Shown piece by piece: positions 8,561-16,196 of a stretch of DNA of 26,686 nucleotides (position 1 is the first letter of the stretch; the number at the start of each line of letters is the position of its first letter). The notes beneath the pieces were generated by a model. The model was not told the origin of the DNA. It saw only the letters and a program-made list of their open reading frames with translations, and searched no databases. A program made the position numbers and the translations under genes. The stretch is from JANNGZ01 sp031404155. GTDB taxonomy: Bacteria > Pseudomonadota > Gammaproteobacteria > Burkholderiales > Burkholderiaceae_C. Where the stretch lies: contig JANNGZ010000241.1 of the NCBI GenBank assembly GCA_031404155.1, positions 1 through 26,686 on the forward strand. Reading direction: 5' to 3'.

Positions 8561-8624
8561 AGAACCCGCAAGACTCGACAAGACACGGCTAGACCCGGCT
8601 AGACAACCGCGCTACGCGGCGTCT
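8561..8624 (+). repeat. 10-bp periodic array ending in a hairpin
   Basis: Five exactly 10-bp units start at 8561: AGAACCCGCA, AGACTCGACA, AGACACGGCT, AGACCCGGCT, AGACAACCGC. The last unit enters an inverted repeat AGAC-aa-CCGCG-cta-CGCGG-c-GTCT (8601-8624). It lies in the 231-bp gap between the patatin gene and dmeF. It could be an operator for a multimeric regulator, a terminator without a T-run, or simple slippage. Confidence 0.7.
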
Positions 8625-8770
8625 GCAACATCACCCCTGGCGGCCATCGCGCGGACTCGAAGGGGTCGTTTCGGCCACCAGCGCGGATGGTGTTCCTGGC
8701 ACGGACGCGGTGGTAAGGTGCCGGCGAACTTGCTGCCGAACCTGCGGCCAAACCCGCCGCAGCCCGCACC

Positions 8771-9937
8771 ATGCCCCACACCCACGACCTCGGCCCCTTC
8801 ACCCACAGCCATGTCTTCGGCGACCCCGGCGCGCAGGGGCGCGAGCGCGCACTGTGGGCGGTGACCTGGGTCACGCTGGCCGCGATGGTCATCGAGCTCG
8901 CCGCGGGTTACTGGAGCGCGTCGCTCGCGCTGGTGGCCGACGGCTGGCACATGGGCACCCATGCGCTCGCACTCGGCGGGGCCGCGCTCGCGGCCTGGTA
9001 TTCACGCCGTCTCGGGCGCACGCAGCTCTTCAACTTCGGCGGCTGGAAGGTCGAGGTGCTGGCCGCCTACACCAGCGGCGTGCTGCTGCTGGCGGTGAGC
9101 GTCTGGATCGCGCTGGACGCGGTTGCGGTGCTGCGTGCGCCGCGCGGCGTGGCCTATGCCGAGGCGATGGTGGTGGCCACGTTCGGCCTCGTGGTCAACC
9201 TGCTCAGCGCCTGGCTGCTCACCCGCAGCGGCGGCCACGCGGCGCTGCATGGGCATGGCGATCACGGGCATGGTGCGCACGGGCATGGCGATCGAAGGCG
9301 GGCGGCCGCGCAGCACAAACACGCTCACGACGCCACTCACGACCATGCGCACAGCCAGCCTCACGACCACCACGACCCCGACCACGACCACGGCCATGAG
9401 CACCCGCACCCGCACGAGCCAGCGCACGACCAAGCGCACAGGCATGGCCACGACGCGCCGCACGCCAGCGCACGCGGGGGCGCGTCAGCCGACCACCACG
9501 ACCACAATTTCCGCGCCGCTTACCTCCATGTGATGGCCGACGCATTGACCTCGGTGCTCGCGATCGTGGCGCTGGCGGGCGGGCTGTGGCTGGGCTTGAG
9601 CTGGCTCGACCCGGCGGTGGCGCTGCTCGGCGGCCTGATCATCGGCCGCTGGTCGCTCGGCGTGCTGAAGTCCAGCGCCCGCGCGCTGGTCGATGTGAGC
9701 GCCGACAGCACGCTGGCCGGCGACGTGCGCCGGCGTGTGCAGTCCGACGGCGACGCCACCATCGCCGACCTGCATGTCTGGCAGATCGGCCCGCGCGCCT
9801 ATGCCGCGGTGGTCTCGGTGGTGGCCGACAAGCCGCTCAGCCCGGCGCATTACCAGGCGCGCTTGAGCGACCTTGACCTGCTGCAGCACGTGACGATCGA
9901 GGTGCACCGCTGCCAGGCCGCCAGCACGACCGCTTGA
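8771..9937 (+). CDS. dmeF: Cation diffusion facilitator, DmeF-type Co/Ni(/Zn) exporter with long His-rich loop
   Basis: A 388-residue inner-membrane CDF antiporter. The N-terminus has a short His motif (MPHTHDLGPFTHSHVFGD), as in DmeF proteins. TM2 carries the variant metal site ADGWHMGTH (D57, H60, H64), typical of the DmeF branch, instead of plain HDxxD, and TM5 carries HVMAD (H253, D257). Between TM4 and TM5 (about residues 155-247) is a cytoplasmic loop with roughly 30 histidines plus many Asp. A C-terminal cytoplasmic domain with DLHVWQIGPRAYAAVVSVV completes the fold. The subfamily suggests Co2+ and Ni2+ export, but the substrate is not proven by sequence. Together with cusCBA it gives the window a metal-resistance theme. 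ATG 8771 directly precedes the His motif; no strong Shine-Dalgarno is seen. Confidence 0.88.
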   Translation: MPHTHDLGPFTHSHVFGDPGAQGRERALWAVTWVTLAAMVIELAAGYWSASLALVADGWHMGTHALALGGAALAAWYSRRLGRTQLFNFGGWKVEVLAAYTSGVLLLAVSVWIALDAVAVLRAPRGVAYAEAMVVATFGLVVNLLSAWLLTRSGGHAALHGHGDHGHGAHGHGDRRRAAAQHKHAHDATHDHAHSQPHDHHDPDHDHGHEHPHPHEPAHDQAHRHGHDAPHASARGGASADHHDHNFRAAYLHVMADALTSVLAIVALAGGLWLGLSWLDPAVALLGGLIIGRWSLGVLKSSARALVDVSADSTLAGDVRRRVQSDGDATIADLHVWQIGPRAYAAVVSVVADKPLSPAHYQARLSDLDLLQHVTIEVHRCQAASTTA

Positions 9938-10029
9938 GCGCCTCGAACCGCTCAGCGCAGCGAGCCCGGCGGGTCCGTGAGCCCGCGAGCGTCTAGCGGC
10001 CGCAGGTCCATTCCAACGCGAGCACACGA

Positions 10030-10056
10030 AAGCGGCGCCGCGGGCGGCGCCCGCTT
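10030..10056 (-). terminator. Terminator of the acyl-CoA reductase gene, possibly bidirectional
   Basis: Stem AAGCGG-CGCCGC pairs with GGCGCCCGCTT through about 12 bp with one bulged C. On the minus strand it lies 14 bases after the reductase stop and is followed by TTT. It separates two convergent genes (dmeF and the reductase), so it may serve both. Confidence 0.55.
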
Positions 10057-10069
10057 CAGCGGCAGATCG

Positions 10070-12067
10070 TCAGAAGTGGATACCGCGCATCATTTGCGAC
10101 ATCGCGATCGCCTCCGGCGACAGCGTTGGCTTGGCACTCTTGTCGCCCTTGGCCGCCGCGCTGTCGGGGAACATCCTGAAGGTGGTGTTCATCACGATCT
10201 GGGTGACGCGCGGCGCCGCCGCGTGCAACAGCTCTCCGAAGACGCCCAGGCGCGTCGACACGCGCACCGGCTTCTCGATGCAGGCGCGAATGATCATGTC
10301 GGCCGCCTCCTCGGGTTTGAGCAAAGGCATGCTGTCGTAGATCTTGGTCGGCGCGGTCATCGGGGTGCGCACCAGCGGCATGTTGACCGTCGTGAAAGTC
10401 ACGCCCTGGTCGGCAAACTCGCTCGACGCGCACGCGGTCCAAGCGTCCAGCGCCGCCTTGCTGGCCACATAGGCCGAGAAGCGCGGCGCGCTCACCAGCA
10501 CGCTGATCGAGCTGATGTTGACCACATGGCCTTTCTTCTTGGCCACCATGCCGGGCAGCAGGCCCATCGTGACGCGCAGGCTGCCAAAGTAGTTGAGCTG
10601 CATGGTGCGCTCGAAGTCGTGAAAGCGCTCGTAGCTGGCTTCGATGGCGCGCCGGATCGAGCGCCCGGCGTTGTTGATCAGGAAATCCACGCCGCCATGT
10701 TCGTCCTGCAGTTTCCGGACGAACTCGGCGCAGCTCGCCTCCTCCGAGATGTCCACCGAGTAGCTGAACACCTTGGCGTCCTTGCCGGAGAAGGCCTTGA
10801 TCTCCGCCACCGCTTCGGCGAGTTTGTCTTCACCGCGCGCGCAGATGATGGTGATGGCGCCGGCTTCGGCGAAACGGCAGGCCGCCGACAGCCCGATGCC
10901 CGACGAGCCGCCGGTCACCAGCACCACCTTGCCGCCGACGGTGCCCTTCAGGCTGCGGTCGACAAACAGCGCCGGGTCGAGGTGGCGCTCCCAGTAATCC
11001 CACAAGCGCCACGCGTAGTCATGCAGGTTCGGGCATTCGATGCCGCTGCCCTTGAGCGCGGCGTCGAGGTCGCGGCGGTCGAAGCGGGTGGGGTAGTTGA
11101 TGAAGGTGAGCATGTCCTCGGGCACGCCCAGGTCCGTCAACACCGCGTTGCGCACCCGGCGCACCGGCGCCAGCGCCATCATTCCCTTCTTCACGCTCTT
11201 GGGAATGAAGCCGAGCAGCGCGGCGTTGATGAACAGGCTCATCTTGGGCGCGTGGGCGGCACGGCTGAAGATGTCGAGCACGTCGCCGACGCGGTAGCCC
11301 ACCGGGTCGACGAGGTGAAAACATTTTCCCTTGAGCTCGGCCTTGCCGTGCGCCACATGGTCCATCGCGGCGACCACGAAATCCACCGGCACGATGTTCA
11401 CCCGCCCGCCTTCCAGGCCGATGGTCGGCATCCACGGCGGCAGGAACTGCCGCATGCGCTGGATCAGCTTGAAGAAGTAGTAGGGGCCGTCGATCTTGTC
11501 CATCTCGCCGCTCTGCGAGTCGCCGACGACCATGGCCGGGCGGAACACCGTCCACGGCACCTTGCATTCCTGGCGCACGATTTTTTCGCTCTCATGCTTG
11601 GTCATGAAGTACGGGTGGTCCAGGCCCTCGGCCTCGTCGAACATGTCCTCGCGGAAGACACCTTCATAGAGGCCGGCGGCGGCGATGCTGCTCACATGGT
11701 GGAAGTGTTTGGCCTGGATCGCCGCGGCAAACTCCACCGCGCTGAGGGTGCCCTCGATGTTCACCTGCACCTGGCTTTCTTCGTCGGCCGACAGGTCGTA
11801 CACCGCGGCCAGATGGAACAGCATGTCCACCTTGCCTTTGAGCGCCTTGATGTCCTCGGCGGCGACACCGAGCTTCTTGCCGGTGAGGTCGCCGTACACC
11901 GGCACCGCGCGGGCCTTGCTCACGCCCCAGTAGTCGTGCAGGTCGGCCACCTTGCCCTGGCTTTCGCGGCGCAGCAGGAAGTGCACCGTGGCGCCCTTGC
12001 GCGCGAGCAGCGTCTTGACGAGGCGCTTGCCGATGAAGCCGGTGGCACCGGTGACGAAGTACTGCAT
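10070..12067 (-). CDS. Two-domain fatty acyl-CoA (acyl-ACP) reductase, Marinobacter FAR type
   Basis: A 665-residue fusion of an extended SDR (male-sterility/NAD_binding_4-like, about residues 1-370) and a classical SDR (about 375-600). The N-terminal half has MQYFVTGATGFIGKRLVK, HVSSIAAAGLY and a Y-x3-K active site (HPYFMTKHESEK). The C-terminal half has VTGGSSGIG near residue 385, NNAGRSIRR, and a second Y-x3-K (SAYVASK). From memory of the family, segments such as RFHDFERTMQLNYFGS and the ending MRGIHF match the Marinobacter enzyme, which reduces fatty acyl-CoA to the fatty alcohol with NADPH in two steps. The start at 12067 is set by GGAGA 7-12 bases upstream. The gene is divergent from the phasin gene. 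A wax ester synthase is not in the window, so the fate of the alcohol is unknown. Automatic annotation may just say SDR family oxidoreductase. Confidence 0.9.
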   Translation of the reverse strand: MQYFVTGATGFIGKRLVKTLLARKGATVHFLLRRESQGKVADLHDYWGVSKARAVPVYGDLTGKKLGVAAEDIKALKGKVDMLFHLAAVYDLSADEESQVQVNIEGTLSAVEFAAAIQAKHFHHVSSIAAAGLYEGVFREDMFDEAEGLDHPYFMTKHESEKIVRQECKVPWTVFRPAMVVGDSQSGEMDKIDGPYYFFKLIQRMRQFLPPWMPTIGLEGGRVNIVPVDFVVAAMDHVAHGKAELKGKCFHLVDPVGYRVGDVLDIFSRAAHAPKMSLFINAALLGFIPKSVKKGMMALAPVRRVRNAVLTDLGVPEDMLTFINYPTRFDRRDLDAALKGSGIECPNLHDYAWRLWDYWERHLDPALFVDRSLKGTVGGKVVLVTGGSSGIGLSAACRFAEAGAITIICARGEDKLAEAVAEIKAFSGKDAKVFSYSVDISEEASCAEFVRKLQDEHGGVDFLINNAGRSIRRAIEASYERFHDFERTMQLNYFGSLRVTMGLLPGMVAKKKGHVVNISSISVLVSAPRFSAYVASKAALDAWTACASSEFADQGVTFTTVNMPLVRTPMTAPTKIYDSMPLLKPEEAADMIIRACIEKPVRVSTRLGVFGELLHAAAPRVTQIVMNTTFRMFPDSAAAKGDKSAKPTLSPEAIAMSQMMRGIHF

Positions 12068-12279
12068 GCGGTTCTCCTGCTGGTCGTTCTCGGGGATCGG
12101 GGATCGGAATCGGGCTCGCGGCTTGCGGCTTGCGGCCGGCCCTGGTGGCGAGCGCACATTTTTCCCCAAAGGCCCCGGGGCCCACTGCGCGCTAACCCGC
12201 AGCGCGGCACCGCCGCGCATAGAGCCGTCTCACTACAGAAATGCCCCGCTTTAGGCTGTGCGCTCGACAGCGGGGTGCC

Positions 12280-12285
12280 TATAGT
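12280..12285 (+). promoter_or_regulatory. -10-like box upstream of the phasin gene
   Basis: TATAGT lies 33 bases upstream of the phasin ATG in the 250-bp divergent intergenic region. No convincing -35 hexamer is seen at 16-18 bp. The same region also holds short direct repeats (GGGGATC twice near 12093-12106, GCGGCTT twice near 12119-12131) and a perfect palindrome GGCCCCGGGGCC (12171-12182), whose roles are unknown. Confidence 0.3.
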
Positions 12286-12317
12286 GCGTTCATCAACGCT
12301 CGAAAGGAAACCACATC

Positions 12318-12860
12318 ATGGTCAAGAAGCTCCAGAAGATGGCCGAAAAGAAAGCCGGCTCCGCCGCCGGCCTGCTCGACAGCCAGCTCGCCAGTTCGGT
12401 GAAGGATTCGGCACAGCAAATCTGGCTCGCCGGCATGGGCGCGTTCAGCAAGGCGCAGACCGAAGGCGGCAAGGTCTTCGAGGCCCTGATCAAGGAAGGC
12501 ACCAGCCTGCAGAAGAAGACACAGGGCCTGGCCGAGGACCGCATCAACGGCGTCACCGGCAAGATGACCGCGATGGCCAGCGACGTGACCGCCAAGGCCG
12601 GCCAGCATTGGGACAAGCTGGAGAACATCTTCGAAGAGCGGGTCAGCAAGGCGCTGAACAAGCTCGGCGTGCCGTCGAAGAAGGACATCGATGGACTGAT
12701 CGAGCGCATCGACGCGCTCAACGCCAAGGTCGGCGCCAGGGTGGCCGCCGCCGGCAAGGCGACCAAGGCGGCGGCAGCGAAGAAGCCGGCGGCCAAGGCG
12801 GCTGCAAAGCCGGTGCCCAAGGCAGCTGTGAAGCGCGCGCCGCGCAAGGCAGCGGCCTGA
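12318..12860 (+). CDS. Phasin family polyhydroxyalkanoate granule-associated protein (PhaI/PhaF type)
   Basis: A 180-residue protein. Residues 1-135 are a helical phasin domain of the PhaF/PhaI family: DSAQQIWLAGMGAFSKAQTE, GGKVFEALIKEG, and a heptad-rich ERVSKALNKLGVPSKKDID segment that looks like a coiled-coil oligomerisation region. Residues about 140-180 form a Lys/Ala/Pro histone H1-like tail (KAAAAKKPAAKAAAK), as in PhaF, which is expected to bind DNA and tie PHA granules to the nucleoid. The start ATG 12318 follows GAAAGGAAA at a good distance. A strong hairpin terminator follows at 12901. The gene shares a divergent control region with the acyl-CoA reductase. PHA synthase genes are not in the window. 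Confidence 0.88.
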   Translation: MVKKLQKMAEKKAGSAAGLLDSQLASSVKDSAQQIWLAGMGAFSKAQTEGGKVFEALIKEGTSLQKKTQGLAEDRINGVTGKMTAMASDVTAKAGQHWDKLENIFEERVSKALNKLGVPSKKDIDGLIERIDALNAKVGARVAAAGKATKAAAAKKPAAKAAAKPVPKAAVKRAPRKAAA

Positions 12861-12887
12861 GCGTCTCTCGATAACATCGGTTCAGCC

Positions 12888-12929
12888 ATGAACTTCTACG
12901 AGGGGCGCCACGGCGCCCCTTCTTCTTGA
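12888..12929 (+). CDS. Possible 13-codon micro-ORF spanning the terminator hairpin
   Basis: ATG 12888 opens the peptide MNFYEGRHGAPSS, whose TGA (12927-12929) overlaps the ATG of the second patatin gene by one base. It covers the whole hairpin at 12901-12920, so a translating ribosome would melt the stem. No clear Shine-Dalgarno precedes it. The GRHG motif recurs in the micro-ORF element at the window end, which may be chance. Confidence 0.25.
   Translation: MNFYEGRHGAPSS
12901..12926 (+). terminator. Rho-independent terminator after the phasin gene
   Basis: An 8-bp perfect stem AGGGGCGC (12901-12908) with tetraloop CACG and GCGCCCCT (12913-12920) is followed by TCTTCTT. It lies 40 bases after the phasin stop and directly before the start of the second patatin-like gene, so it may act as an attenuator for that gene. 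Confidence 0.75.
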
Positions 12930-14232
12930 TGCGCGCCACCTCCTCGAAGCCGAAACCGAAACACGGTCCCCGCATTGGGCTCGCCCTTGCTGGCGGCGGA
13001 CCGCTCGGCGCCATCTACGAAATCGGCGCCCTCTGCGCGCTGGACGAAACACTGGTCGGGGTCGACTTCAACCAGCTCACCGGCTATGTCGGCGTCTCGG
13101 CCGGCAGCTTCATCGCCGCGGGCCTGGCCAACGGCATCACGCCGCGCGAGCTGTACCGCAGCTTCATCGAAGACGACGCCGAAGCGGGCGAGCTGTTCAG
13201 CGCCTCCCTGTTGATGCAACCGGCCTGGCGCGAGTTCGGCCGCCGCGCGGCCGCGCTGCCCGGGTTGGCCGCCCGCGCCGCGCTTCAACTGCTGCTGCAC
13301 CCCCGCTCGCCGCTCTCGGCCGTGGAGTGCCTGGGCAGCGCCATGCCCACCGGCCTGTTCAGCGGCGAGCCGATGCAGGCGCAGTTGCAGCGCCTGTTCG
13401 CCAAACCCGGGCGCAGCAACGACTTCCGCCGCCTGAAGCACAAGCTGGTGATCGTGGCGACGGACCTCGACAGCGGCGAGAGCGCGCCCTTCGGCCTGCC
13501 CGGCTGGGACCATGTGCCGATATCGCGCGCGCGGCGCAGGCCAGCGCCGCGCTGCCCGGCCTGTACCCGCCGGTGGAGATCGACGACCACCACTTTGTCG
13601 ACGGCGCGCTGAAAAAAACCCTGCATGCCAGCGTGCTGCTAGACGAAGGCATCGACCTGCTCTTCTGCCTCAACCCGCTGGTGCCCTTTGATGCCACTGA
13701 CGCCAGCGCGGGCCAGGCCGCTGTCAGCACCGCGGGCGCTGCCCCGCGCGCGCCGCGACAGCCGCGGCTCGCGGGCGCCGACGAGCGCATCCCGCGCCTG
13801 GTTGACGGCGGTTTGCCGGTGGTGTTGAGCCAGACCTTCCGCTCGCTGATCCACTCGCGGCTGGAACTCGGCATGAAGGGCTACCGCGCCAGCCACGCCG
13901 GCGTGGACATCGTGCTCTTCGAGCCCGACCAGCGCGACACCCGATTGTTCCTGGCCAACACCTTCGGCATTTCGCAGCGCCACGCGCTGGCCGAACATGC
14001 CTACCAATGCACCCGCAAGTCGCTGCGCTCGCGCCGTGCCGCGCTCGCCGCACAACTGGCGCCGCACGGGGTGAGCCTGAACCATGCGGTGCTCGACGAG
14101 CGCGAACGCTGCCTCGGTGGCCAGGCGCCGCGGCCGCGAGCGCGCACCACGCGGGCGCTGCGGCATCTGGACGATCTGCTCGCCGACCTGGAGCAGGGCC
14201 TCGGTTCGGGTTGGCTCGGGGCGAGGCGCTGA
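12929..14232 (+). pseudogene. Patatin-like phospholipase, broken by a frameshift near 13520
   Basis: The first part (ATG 12929, frame 2) encodes GPRIGLALAGGGPLGAIYEIGAL and the nucleophile elbow G-V-S-A-G (Ser57), up to GLPGWDHVP. The family sequence then continues in frame 1 with ARAAQASAALPGLYPP, the dyad motif VDGALKKTLHAS, and about 200 further residues (SRLELGMKGYRASHAGVD, IVLFEPDQRDTRLF) to TGA at 14232. The break is equivalent to a 1-base loss or a 2-base gain. Removing one AT from the ATAT at 13520-13523 restores a smooth VPIARAAQAS. No slippery heptamer is visible, so programmed frameshifting is unlikely. It is either a young pseudogene or a sequencing error. The intact product would be about 433 residues. 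The start has no Shine-Dalgarno and abuts the terminator. Confidence 0.8.
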
Positions 14233-14275
14233 CCCGGCACCGGCCCGTAACCCCGGGCGCCCGCCGGGTGCCGCG
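14233..14275. terminator. Inverted repeats between convergent genes
   Basis: CGGCACC (14235-14241) pairs with GGTGCCG (14267-14273), and an inner GCCCG/CGGGC pair encloses TAACCC. The structure lies between the second patatin gene (+) and the small membrane protein (-). No T-run follows on either strand, so the terminator role is tentative. Confidence 0.3.
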
Positions 14276-14287
14276 AAACGCCGGCGT

Positions 14288-14464
14288 TCAGGAGGTGGGC
14301 TCGGCAGTTGCCAGCTGAATCAGGTTGGGCTCGGGCAACTCGTTGGGCGTCGTCAGGCCGATGACCAGCCCGAAGATCAGCACCGCGGAGACACAAGCAC
14401 CGGTCAGCGCGGCAACCGAGCGGGCGGCGGCCGAGGCGTGGGGGGCGGGATTGCGCTTGTCCAT
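14288..14464 (-). CDS. Small single-span membrane protein, unknown function
   Basis: A 58-residue product starting MDKRNPAPHASAAARSVAAL. One hydrophobic segment (about residues 18-40, including CVSAVLIFGLVIGL) is followed by an acidic/polar C-terminus ending in AEPTS. The N-terminus is basic, so the C-terminus is probably periplasmic. The start ATG (14464) is well supported by GGAG with 7-base spacing on the minus strand; a longer frame upstream to 14530 adds residues with no such signal. I do not recognise the family. It faces the patatin gene convergently and lies downstream of, and probably separate from, the carboxypeptidase gene. Confidence 0.6.
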   Translation of the reverse strand: MDKRNPAPHASAAARSVAALTGACVSAVLIFGLVIGLTTPNELPEPNLIQLATAEPTS

Positions 14465-14510
14465 GATGGGCTCCAAGGGGTCGGGGAATCGGTTCTGCGT
14501 TGATTCCACT

Positions 14511-14525
14511 ATCGGCGCGGCCGAT
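14511..14525. promoter_or_regulatory. Palindrome upstream of the small membrane protein
   Basis: ATCGGC-gcg-GCCGAT is a perfect 6+6 inverted repeat 47 bases upstream of the 58-residue gene's start, where an operator would lie. On the minus strand a GATAGT hexamer overlapping its edge could act as a -10 box. Weak call. Confidence 0.3.
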
Positions 14526-14570
14526 GACAAAGTCTTGAAACCGATCTGAAAGGTTCTTAAACGCGCACTC

Positions 14571-14590
14571 GCTCCCGCCGGCGCGGGAGC
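14571..14590. terminator. Strong hairpin GCTCCCGC-cggc-GCGGGAGC
   Basis: A perfect 8-bp stem with a 4-base loop in the 232-bp gap between the M32 carboxypeptidase and the small membrane gene. It lacks an adjacent T-run on either strand. It could be a transcription end or an RNA stability element. Confidence 0.35.
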
Positions 14591-14656
14591 GCCGGTGGCA
14601 GGGAAACGGGCACGACCGGCCTTTGCGCCGGCGGCGTGATCGGGCGCGCTGCTGCT

Positions 14657-14676
14657 GCCGGCGCTACCGCGCCGGC
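14657..14676 (-). terminator. Hairpin after the M32 carboxypeptidase gene
   Basis: GCCGGCGC-tacc-GCGCCGGC is a perfect 8-bp stem with tetraloop, 20 bases downstream of the carboxypeptidase stop on the minus strand. No T-run follows. It is the likeliest 3' end for that gene, alone or with the hairpin at 14571. Confidence 0.4.
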
Positions 14677-14696
14677 TGGTGCGAGTCGGCCCGCGC

Positions 14697-16196
14697 TCAG
14701 CCGAGATAACGCCGCAGCAGGTGCGCCTTGAAATGCGCCGGGTTCAACGCCTCGCCGCTGGCGCGCTGGGCCAACTCGTCGGTGGTCCAGCGCGAGGCCT
14801 GGCTCCAGATGTTGGCGCGCAGCCAGTCGAACACCGGGGCCAGGTCACCGGCGGCGATGTGTGTGTCCAGGTCCGGTACCGCGCGGCGCATCGCCGCGAA
14901 CCATTGCGCCGCGTACATCGCACCGAGCGAGTAGCAGGGGAAGTAGCCGAAGGCCGCGGCGGCCCAGTGCACGTCCTGCATCGGGCCGTCCTTGAAGTTG
15001 CCGCGGGTGTCGATGCCGAGCAGCTCCATCATCTTGGCGTCCCACAGCGCCGGGATGTCCTCGGGCTCGATCTCGCCCTCGATCAAGGGGCGCTCGATTT
15101 CGTAGCGCAGGATGATGTGCGCGGGGTAGGTCACCTCGTCGGCGTCGACCCGGATGAACCCCGGCTTCACTCGGGTCAGCAGGCGTTGCAGGTTGGCCGG
15201 CTCGAACGCGGGTTGGGCGCCGAAGGCCTCGGCGATCAGCGGCGCGAGCCGGGCCACGAAGCCGGGGTGCGCGCCCAACTGCATCTCGAAGGACAGGCTC
15301 TGGCTTTCGTGCAACGCCATCGAGCGCGCCAGGCTCACCGGCTGGCCGAGCAGCGCACGCGGTCGGTTCTGCTCGTAGCGGCCATGGCCGGTTTCGTGGA
15401 TCGTGCCGGTGAGGCTGCCGAGGAATTCGTCTTCGCGAAAGCGTGTCGTCATGCGCACGTCCTCGGGCACGCCGCCGCAAAACGGATGGGTGCTCACGTC
15501 GAGGCGGCCGCCGTCGAAATCGAAGTCGAGCAGGCGCATCACGCGCTCGCACAAGGCGCGCTGGCGCTCCACCGGGAAGGGGCCGGCCGGCTCGATCAGC
15601 GGCACGGCCGCGGCGTCGTCGGACTGCTTGGCGCGCACCTGGCGGATCAGGCCGGGCAGCCACTGGCGCACCTCGCCGAAGACGCGGTCGACGGTGGCGC
15701 CGGTCATGCCGGGCTCGAAGCGGTCGATCAGCGCGTCGTACTTCGACAAGCCGGTCTGCGCAGAGAGCAGCCGCGCCTCTTCGCGCGCCAGGCGCAGCAC
15801 CTCGCGGAAGTTGCCGAGGAAGCCGGCCCAGTCGTTGGCCGGGCGCTGGCTGCGCCAGGCATGTTCGCAGCGCGAGGTGGCCAGCGAGCGTGCCTGCACC
15901 AAATCTTCCGGCAGCGCGGTGGTGAGCTGCCAGTCGCGCTGCATCTCGCGCAGGTTGGCCCGCTGCTCGGCGTCCAACGGCTCGGCTTGCGCGGTCTTCA
16001 ACCAGTCGCCCAGCGCCGGCTCGGTGCTCATGCGGTGCAGCAGCGCCGCCATCTCGGCAAGCGCCGCGGCGCGCGCCTCATTGCCCTTGGGCGGCATGTT
16101 CGACGCCTGGTCCCAGGAAGCGATGGATTGCAGGTGCGCCAGGCGGTGCAGCCGCGAGTGCGTGCGCGTGAGTTCGTCGTAGGCGGGGTGGGCCAT
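14697..16196 (-). CDS. Carboxypeptidase M32 (Taq family)
   Basis: A 499-residue cytoplasmic metallocarboxypeptidase, the usual length for family M32 (about 500). It trims C-terminal residues from peptides using an active-site metal. The HEXXH motif is HETGH at residues 267-271, the third ligand lies in HES (296-298), and other family motifs are visible: STHPFCGG, RYEQNRPRALLGQP, IRVDADEVTYPAHIILRYEIE and GYFPCYSLGAMYAAQ. The N-terminus begins MAHPAYDELTRTHSRL and lacks a signal peptide. The start codon at 16196 is 94 bases from the divergent response regulator gene. Likely a housekeeping peptide-turnover enzyme, with no clear tie to its neighbours. Confidence 0.95.
   Translation of the reverse strand: MAHPAYDELTRTHSRLHRLAHLQSIASWDQASNMPPKGNEARAAALAEMAALLHRMSTEPALGDWLKTAQAEPLDAEQRANLREMQRDWQLTTALPEDLVQARSLATSRCEHAWRSQRPANDWAGFLGNFREVLRLAREEARLLSAQTGLSKYDALIDRFEPGMTGATVDRVFGEVRQWLPGLIRQVRAKQSDDAAAVPLIEPAGPFPVERQRALCERVMRLLDFDFDGGRLDVSTHPFCGGVPEDVRMTTRFREDEFLGSLTGTIHETGHGRYEQNRPRALLGQPVSLARSMALHESQSLSFEMQLGAHPGFVARLAPLIAEAFGAQPAFEPANLQRLLTRVKPGFIRVDADEVTYPAHIILRYEIERPLIEGEIEPEDIPALWDAKMMELLGIDTRGNFKDGPMQDVHWAAAAFGYFPCYSLGAMYAAQWFAAMRRAVPDLDTHIAAGDLAPVFDWLRANIWSQASRWTTDELAQRASGEALNPAHFKAHLLRRYLG

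Noticed and set aside
10070..12067. Two adjacent short-chain dehydrogenase genes fused by error
   Set aside because: The two-domain layout and length match the known Marinobacter-type fatty acyl reductase, and the frame is continuous with conserved linker sequence.
9977..12874. A very long plus-strand open frame (about 965 codons) opposite the fatty acyl reductase and across the phasin
   Set aside because: It is the antisense shadow of a strongly conserved SDR gene in GC-rich DNA and then crosses the phasin gene in the wrong frame. No family motifs or start signal.
13500..13545. Programmed ribosomal frameshift in the second patatin gene
   Set aside because: No slippery heptamer, and no stop codon or stimulator placed as in known cases. 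A simple 2-base gain or 1-base loss explains it better.
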